Origin: Methanomicrobiales archaeon
GTDB taxonomy: Archaea; Halobacteriota; Methanomicrobia; Methanomicrobiales; JACTUA01
Assembly: GCA_028678885.1 (NCBI GenBank)
Contig: JAJRCP010000082.1
Coordinates: forward strand, 1-8,685
Direction of reading: 5' to 3'
DNA length: 8,685 bases
How positions within the stretch are numbered: position 1 is the stretch's first letter; the number at the start of each line of letters is the position of its first letter. A program made the translations under genes and the position numbers. Under the pieces are notes generated by a model. The model ran no database searches. It was not told the DNA's origin and saw nothing but the letters and a program-made list of their open reading frames with translations. Shown piece after piece: positions 5,498 through 8,685 of the stretch.

Positions 5498-5995
5498 ATG
5501 TCCAGGACCGAAGAGCCCATGATCGGAGAAGAAGCCCCACCGTTCTGTCTTCCGGATACAGATGAGACAGAAATCTGTCTCGAAAAATTCCGCGGGAACT
5601 GGGTGATTCTGTACTTCTATCCCCGGGATAACACTCCGGGATGTACCCTCGAGGCCATCCAGTTCAACAGAGAGCTGGAGAATTTTGCACAATCGGGTGC
5701 AGTGATTATTGGGGTGAGCCCCGATACACCGGAAAGCCATCGAAAGTTCCGGGAGAGACACGGGCTGCATCTGGTCCTGCTGAGCGATGCTGAGCACCAC
5801 GTGCTCACCGCCTACCGGGTTTGGAGACCTAAAGTGCTATTCGGAAAAGAACTACTGGGAGTCGAGCGGTCCACATTCCTGATCGATCCGCAGGGAACGA
5901 TTGTCGAAGTATGGCGAAAAGTCCGAGTCACTGGCCATGCCACGGAGGTATTGTCCTCCCTGGAAAAACATCAGGGAGATAACAAAAGTTCATAG
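5498..5995 (+). CDS. Peroxiredoxin, BCP/PrxQ family
   Basis: 165 residues; reduces hydrogen peroxide and organic or lipid peroxides in the cytoplasm using a thiol donor. The thioredoxin-fold signature is clear: APPFCLPDTD, then VILYFYPRDNTPGCT with peroxidatic Cys49 in the PxxxTxxC motif (Pro42, Thr46). Next is VIIGVSPDTPESHRKF, then LLSDAEHHV, then GVERSTFLIDPQG with the catalytic Arg124. The resolving cysteine usual in PrxQ, five residues after Cys49, is Ile54 here. Cys17 and Cys27 are the only other cysteines. The enzyme is therefore 1-Cys or uses an unusual partner. The start ATG at 5498 is the longest choice; ATG at 5519 (MIGEEAP) matches the usual N-terminus nearly as well, and neither has a strong ribosome site. 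It stands alone. A minus-strand open frame overlaps its last 25 bases. Confidence 0.92.
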   Translation: MSRTEEPMIGEEAPPFCLPDTDETEICLEKFRGNWVILYFYPRDNTPGCTLEAIQFNRELENFAQSGAVIIGVSPDTPESHRKFRERHGLHLVLLSDAEHHVLTAYRVWRPKVLFGKELLGVERSTFLIDPQGTIVEVWRKVRVTGHATEVLSSLEKHQGDNKSS

Positions 5996-6294
5996 CGAAT
6001 AATTTCAGATCCCCTGCAGTTTATGTACGATTCATGTTGATACAGCGTATGCCCTGGCACGTCAAACCTCAGGATGGCAGAGATTTGGAATTCTCGGTAG
6101 AGCGGCCAGATTCTGTCCCTCCAGGATGAATCGGGCGTGAGGTTGATGCTTATGCCCGAAAAAACCCTCCCTCGATTTCATGTTCATCGATAGCTACTTT
6201 ACGGTGTCGCCGGCAACATACACTACGGGAAAATTTCTCCGAGCCGACGAGTACCGAAAAGACGGTCACAAGGTAGCTTCAGTACTAGAGAGAG
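5996..6294. other. Gap of about 300 bases with gene-like fragments, none intact
   Basis: Three short open frames overlap here. On the - strand, 6177-5971 is open for 68 codons without any start near its beginning (it includes INLTPDSSWRDRIWPLYREF and DVPGHTLYQHESYI). On the - strand, 6187-6062 is a 41-codon ATG ORF. On the + strand, 6180-6311 is a 43-codon ATG ORF. None has a ribosome site or recognised family. They may be the remains of a broken gene, or chance. Confidence 0.35.
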
Positions 6295-6311
6295 ATGACA
6301 AAACCCCGTAA
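6180..6311 (+). CDS. Doubtful 43-aa ORF upstream of the QueG-like gene
   Basis: ATG at 6180 reads MFIDSYFTVSPATYTTGKF and ends VLERDDKTP at TAA 6309-6311. There is no ribosome site (the upstream sequence is pyrimidine-rich). The same frame stays open after this single TAA through 6339 (MEVLQPKEFSPGSVYGIPVP) into the 5' part of the next gene, so the two pieces could be one CDS broken by a nonsense change. No family recognised. Confidence 0.2.
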   Translation: MFIDSYFTVSPATYTTGKFLRADEYRKDGHKVASVLERDDKTP

Positions 6312-6452
6312 GCACACTGCCCGTCTGAAAATATTTTCATGGAGGTACTACAGCCGAAGGAGTTCTCTCCTGGATCGGTGTATGGCATTCCCGTTCCCGA
6401 TCCAGACAAAGAAGATCCAGACGTTGGTCATCACTCGGTGGCATTTTCTCCA

Positions 6453-6460
6453 TATTTTAA
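6453..6460 (+). promoter_or_regulatory. TATA-like box before the QueG-like gene
   Basis: TATTTTAA, centred about 30 bases upstream of the ATG at 6487. It predicts transcription start at about 6482, so the upstream ATG at 6295 would not be on the message. Taken with the ribosome-like GAGGTGG at 6477-6483, it supports 6487 as the start. Confidence 0.45.
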
Positions 6461-6486
6461 TGTTGCATATGGCACAGAGGTGGTAC

Positions 6487-7290
6487 ATGAATGGAGACCT
6501 GAAACGGGTACTGGAGGAACAGTGTCGGCAGATGGGGATCCCTCTCATGGGGATAGCAGGAGTGGACCGATGGGAGGACACGACCCTTGCTGCTGGTATC
6601 CCTCCGGAATTCTATCCTCAGTCGATCTATCCTGATGTCCGTTCGGTGATCGTAATCGGTCTTCCCGTGCAGCTCCCTGTACTCGAAACGTCTCCTTCTA
6701 TCTGGTACCGGGAACTCTATAACACCGTAAATCTTCTCCTCGATCAATATACCTACCGTCTCTCCCTATTTCTCACCGAACAGGGTTTTCCATCCGTATC
6801 AGTTCCCCGCGATGGATACGGGGGACTCGAGGCTCTGAAAAAGAACCCGGTTACCTTTTTTTCCCACCGTCATGCGGCGTATCTCGCTGGTCTGGGGACG
6901 TTCGGAATAAATAATATGCTTCTCACGTCGCAATATGGTCCCCGCGTTCGTTTTGGATCTATCTTCACCGAGGCAGACCTTCCCTCCAATCCTCTCTTGA
7001 ACGACGAACTCTGTACTGGCTGCCTGCAGTGCGTCCGCTGCTGCCCTGCCCATGCTCTGGGCGAAGGAGGGTATCCAGAAGTTCTAACTGACAAGGAAGC
7101 ATGCCTCCTCTATAGTGCGGAGCTGAACCGGCAGGGGATATCCCCCTGCGGCATCTGCATCCGGGTCTGCCCGGTGGGAGAAGACCGGTCCCGCTTCCAC
7201 CGCAAGGATCCCTCTCTTTATGAAGATCCGACGGCGCACGAAGCATATCAGCGGGCCTGGAAGCATGTGAGGAATTACGGTCATCGCTGA
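6487..7290 (+). CDS. QueG-like (epoxyqueuosine reductase-related) double 4Fe-4S protein
   Basis: 267 residues from the chosen ATG. The N-terminal part has GIPLMGIAGVDRWE, SVIVIGLPV and the family stretch HAAYLAGLGTFGINNMLL with QYGPRVRFGSIFTEADLP. A double-cluster ferredoxin region follows: Cys176-x2-Cys179-x2-Cys182-x3-Cys186-Pro, and Cys221-x2-Cys224-x3-Cys228-Pro, with Cys206 between them. QueG itself reduces epoxyqueuosine in tRNA using cobalamin and two 4Fe-4S clusters. Shorter archaeal relatives like this are widespread in methanogens, and their substrate is not established. Do not assume queuosine synthesis. The frame is open upstream to an ATG at 6295, but those 64 residues do not resemble the family. 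GAGGTGG precedes the ATG at 6487. It converges with the uncertain ORF at 7314-7595. Confidence 0.85.
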   Translation: MNGDLKRVLEEQCRQMGIPLMGIAGVDRWEDTTLAAGIPPEFYPQSIYPDVRSVIVIGLPVQLPVLETSPSIWYRELYNTVNLLLDQYTYRLSLFLTEQGFPSVSVPRDGYGGLEALKKNPVTFFSHRHAAYLAGLGTFGINNMLLTSQYGPRVRFGSIFTEADLPSNPLLNDELCTGCLQCVRCCPAHALGEGGYPEVLTDKEACLLYSAELNRQGISPCGICIRVCPVGEDRSRFHRKDPSLYEDPTAHEAYQRAWKHVRNYGHR

Positions 7291-7313
7291 AGATGCTTAT
7301 TTCGATCATTCTG

Positions 7314-7595
7314 TCACGAGAACACGATGAAGCCATTTGCGGGATCAGCAGATATCAATATCCCCTTTCCCCTGGAGTGTGCATCACCCTCGGTACAGAT
7401 CCACCGATCCTCCCCTTGACACGGTCCGATCATGCCTGCATCTGGGTATAAGAAGAAATTGTAAATAACTCGATCAGTGGAATGTTGTTGGATAGGGATT
7501 CTCAATTCCCGCCTCCGTTCACCTGTCCAAAAAGATAGATGCACTTGGATAGTCCGGCAACGCAAATCGTCAATATCCTGGTCAAATTCAGACAA
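7314..7595 (-). CDS. Uncertain minus-strand ORF, 93 aa from TTG
   Basis: The only usable start is TTG at 7595, with GGCGGACGG directly upstream; the frame is open to 7637. The product reads LSEFDQDIDDLRCRTIQVHL, then RIPIQQHSTDRVIYNFFLYP, then GPCQGEDRWICTEGD, and ends ADPANGFIVFS. It has three cysteines, no membrane segment and no motif I recognise. It converges on the QueG-like gene with a 23-base gap, a plausible layout. Plus-strand frames here are shorter. The lack of an ATG and the absence of a clear promoter leave open that this is a 5'-truncated remnant or a chance frame. Confidence 0.35.
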   Translation of the reverse strand: MSEFDQDIDDLRCRTIQVHLSFWTGERRRELRIPIQQHSTDRVIYNFFLYPDAGMIGPCQGEDRWICTEGDAHSRGKGILISADPANGFIVFS

Positions 7596-7790
7596 CCGTC
7601 CGCCGTAAGAAAACCTGCATGTCGAAAAATCAGAATTTTACGGCATGTTCATATCGATTTTGGAATTAACGCCCGTGGATAACAAAATACTGAGAGCATT
7701 TAACCTTCACGATATCCACATTGGGGGGGGGTCCGAATTCGGGTGTAATCAAACATCAGGATCATCGAAAACATTCGGGACTCCGGACAC
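7596..7790. other. Intergenic stretch with a G9 homopolymer
   Basis: No gene supported. It contains nine consecutive G (7723-7731) within otherwise AT-leaning DNA, about 100 bases upstream of the next start. The remainder has only short ORFs. Confidence 0.45.
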
Positions 7791-7799
7791 ATTTAAATA
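7791..7799 (+). promoter_or_regulatory. TATA box for the membrane-anchored protein
   Basis: ATTTAAATA, with predicted initiation near 7818-7822. The ATG at 7833 follows after AGAGGT (7822-7827), a moderate ribosome site, so the leader is only about 10-15 bases. Confidence 0.6.
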
Positions 7800-7832
7800 G
7801 TACCGCCAACCTTCCTTTGCCAGAGGTCTGCC

Positions 7833-8423
7833 ATGGGTGAATCAGAAAAAGACCAAAAAGAGTCCGCCGGTCCTCGGGGCGAAGGGACTCCTCTTTCTGC
7901 CCGTGGGCAGAATTCGATCCCGGAAAAAAGCACTTCCAGATCGGAATCTGCCCAGAAAAAAAAATCTCGGAGGGCTGCCATACTTTTTATCGCGGTTGTT
8001 GTCATCGTCGCCATTGTTTTAGCCGCATACTTCTCCATCACTGTTCACCAGTCGCCTCCGGTTGCCAATGCATCCTACCCCTGGACCACCCAGTATGATG
8101 TCCTGTTCCCTGACGGAAAACAGGAACATATCGGTTCCACAACCATAACCGCGCTATCCTATCAAGACGAAGTAATCATTGATGTTGATGACAACCGGGA
8201 AAGACTGGTGGTTGGAGAGCAGCGACTCATTTCCGAGAGAAGAGCAATCATTACCATGCTGGGTATTCCGATCGTCGATACCAACTACCAGATGTACGTA
8301 ACCTTCATTGGAGTACGGGGCAGCGATGACGAATTCTACCTCATCATCAAGACCTCTGAACAGGTGCCCCAGTTCCTGATCGAACGCATCCTTCCTCCGG
8401 ATATCCGGGCTCGGCCGGTTTGA
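7833..8423 (+). CDS. Single-pass membrane-anchored protein with extracytoplasmic domain, 196 aa
   Basis: Residues 1-47 are a polar, low-complexity cytoplasmic segment (Ser/Glu/Lys-rich) ending in a positive stretch, AQKKKSRRAA. One membrane helix follows (about 48-68, ILFIAVVVIVAIVLAAYF). Residues 70-196 form an outer domain with many short beta-type strands: YPWTTQYDVLFPDGKQEHIG, YQDEVIIDVDDNRERLVVG, RRAIITMLGIPIVDTNYQMY, FYLIIKTSEQVPQF. The positive-inside rule puts the N-terminus in the cytoplasm. I do not recognise a family and assign no function. It has its own TATA box and ribosome site and is followed by a T5 run, so it is a single-gene unit. The lack of cysteines in the outer domain fits an exposed location. 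Confidence 0.75.
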   Translation: MGESEKDQKESAGPRGEGTPLSARGQNSIPEKSTSRSESAQKKKSRRAAILFIAVVVIVAIVLAAYFSITVHQSPPVANASYPWTTQYDVLFPDGKQEHIGSTTITALSYQDEVIIDVDDNRERLVVGEQRLISERRAIITMLGIPIVDTNYQMYVTFIGVRGSDDEFYLIIKTSEQVPQFLIERILPPDIRARPV

Positions 8424-8440
8424 TTTCGCGAACTCTTGAT

Positions 8441-8451
8441 CTCTTCTTTTT
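8441..8451 (+). terminator. T-rich terminator after the membrane-anchored protein
   Basis: CTCTTCTTTTT (T5 at 8447-8451) lies 18 bases after the stop at 8423, in the usual place for an archaeal T-tract terminator. A 10-bp palindrome ACCACGTGGT (8453-8462) follows directly and may be unrelated. Confidence 0.4.
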
Positions 8452-8462
8452 AACCACGTGGT

Positions 8463-8685
8463 GTGTCGCGATGAAGAACTACAACGGACTTCAGAACTCT
8501 TTACATACCCAACTGAGATAGGCGTCCATTTTACTCAGTATTATTCTTCCCAGTAAATTTACCTCACCAGGGATGGGGACATGAGTGTAACATAAATTCA
8601 GCGTTTTTTATTTTTTACAAATTTAAAAACACAAAATACCATTATAAATCAAAAAAAATAATAAAAAACTAATAAATTTTAAAAA
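8463..8685. other. Gene-free end of window with extreme AT-rich tail
   Basis: No ORF longer than about 16 codons was seen in the parts I read. From 8605 to the end, about 81 bases hold only about seven C and no G. The segment contains T6, A8 and several AAATTT-like motifs. It may be a promoter region, a CRISPR leader, an origin or an island edge lying beyond the window; nothing here decides. Confidence 0.5.

Noticed and set aside
1..8685. CRISPR array, tRNA/rRNA genes, insertion sequences
   Set aside because: No regularly spaced repeats, cloverleaf-like segment with a T-loop, or transposase-like protein was seen on either strand.

Overview
The window looks like a chromosomal stretch from a methanogenic archaeon, most likely of the Methanomicrobiales type. 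That assignment is inference. The sequence shows archaeal TATA/BRE promoters (for example at 4848-4861 and 1711-1720), start codons about 26 bases from TATA boxes (leaderless transcripts), T-tract terminators, and proteins typical of anaerobic archaea: a DsrE-like protein, a QueG-like double 4Fe-4S protein, and a bactofilin-like membrane protein. No rRNA, tRNA, CRISPR array, transposase or integrase was found.

Layout. 2-463 (+) is the 3' end of a membrane PH-domain (DUF304-like) gene. It converges on a minus-strand pair: a possible 50-residue gene (480-632) and a bactofilin-like beta-helix membrane protein (654-1688). A hairpin with T-tracts on both sides (450-490) can end transcription from both directions. 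A two-helix membrane miniprotein (1814-2014, -) lies divergent to a DHA2-type MFS exporter at 2118-3564. That exporter is heavily decayed, with about ten frameshifts plus an in-frame TAG, yet it keeps a perfect 14-bp palindrome just before its start. 3565-4322 is mostly gene-poor and holds a small C2H2 zinc-finger protein (3806-3988, -). Next come a DsrE-like protein (4323-4709, +), a small basic protein behind a strong promoter (4961-5236, +), a BCP/PrxQ-type peroxiredoxin without its usual resolving cysteine (5498-5995, +), a QueG-like iron-sulfur protein (about 6487-7290, +), an uncertain minus-strand ORF (7314-7595), and a single-pass membrane-anchored protein (7833-8423, +). The last roughly 80 bases are about 9% GC and contain no G on the given strand.

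How it works together. The genes are mostly single units with their own promoters, not one operon. DsrE-like, peroxiredoxin and QueG-like proteins give a loose redox/sulfur flavour to the right half, but the sequence does not show that they act together. Several intergenic gaps hold open frames without usable starts or short ORFs. With the wrecked MFS gene they suggest an accessory segment under decay. I did not find a convincing new multi-gene system. The best leads are the exporter wreck with its intact operator-like site, the zinc-finger miniprotein with a possible antisense promoter, and the unannotated small ORF next to a bidirectional terminator.
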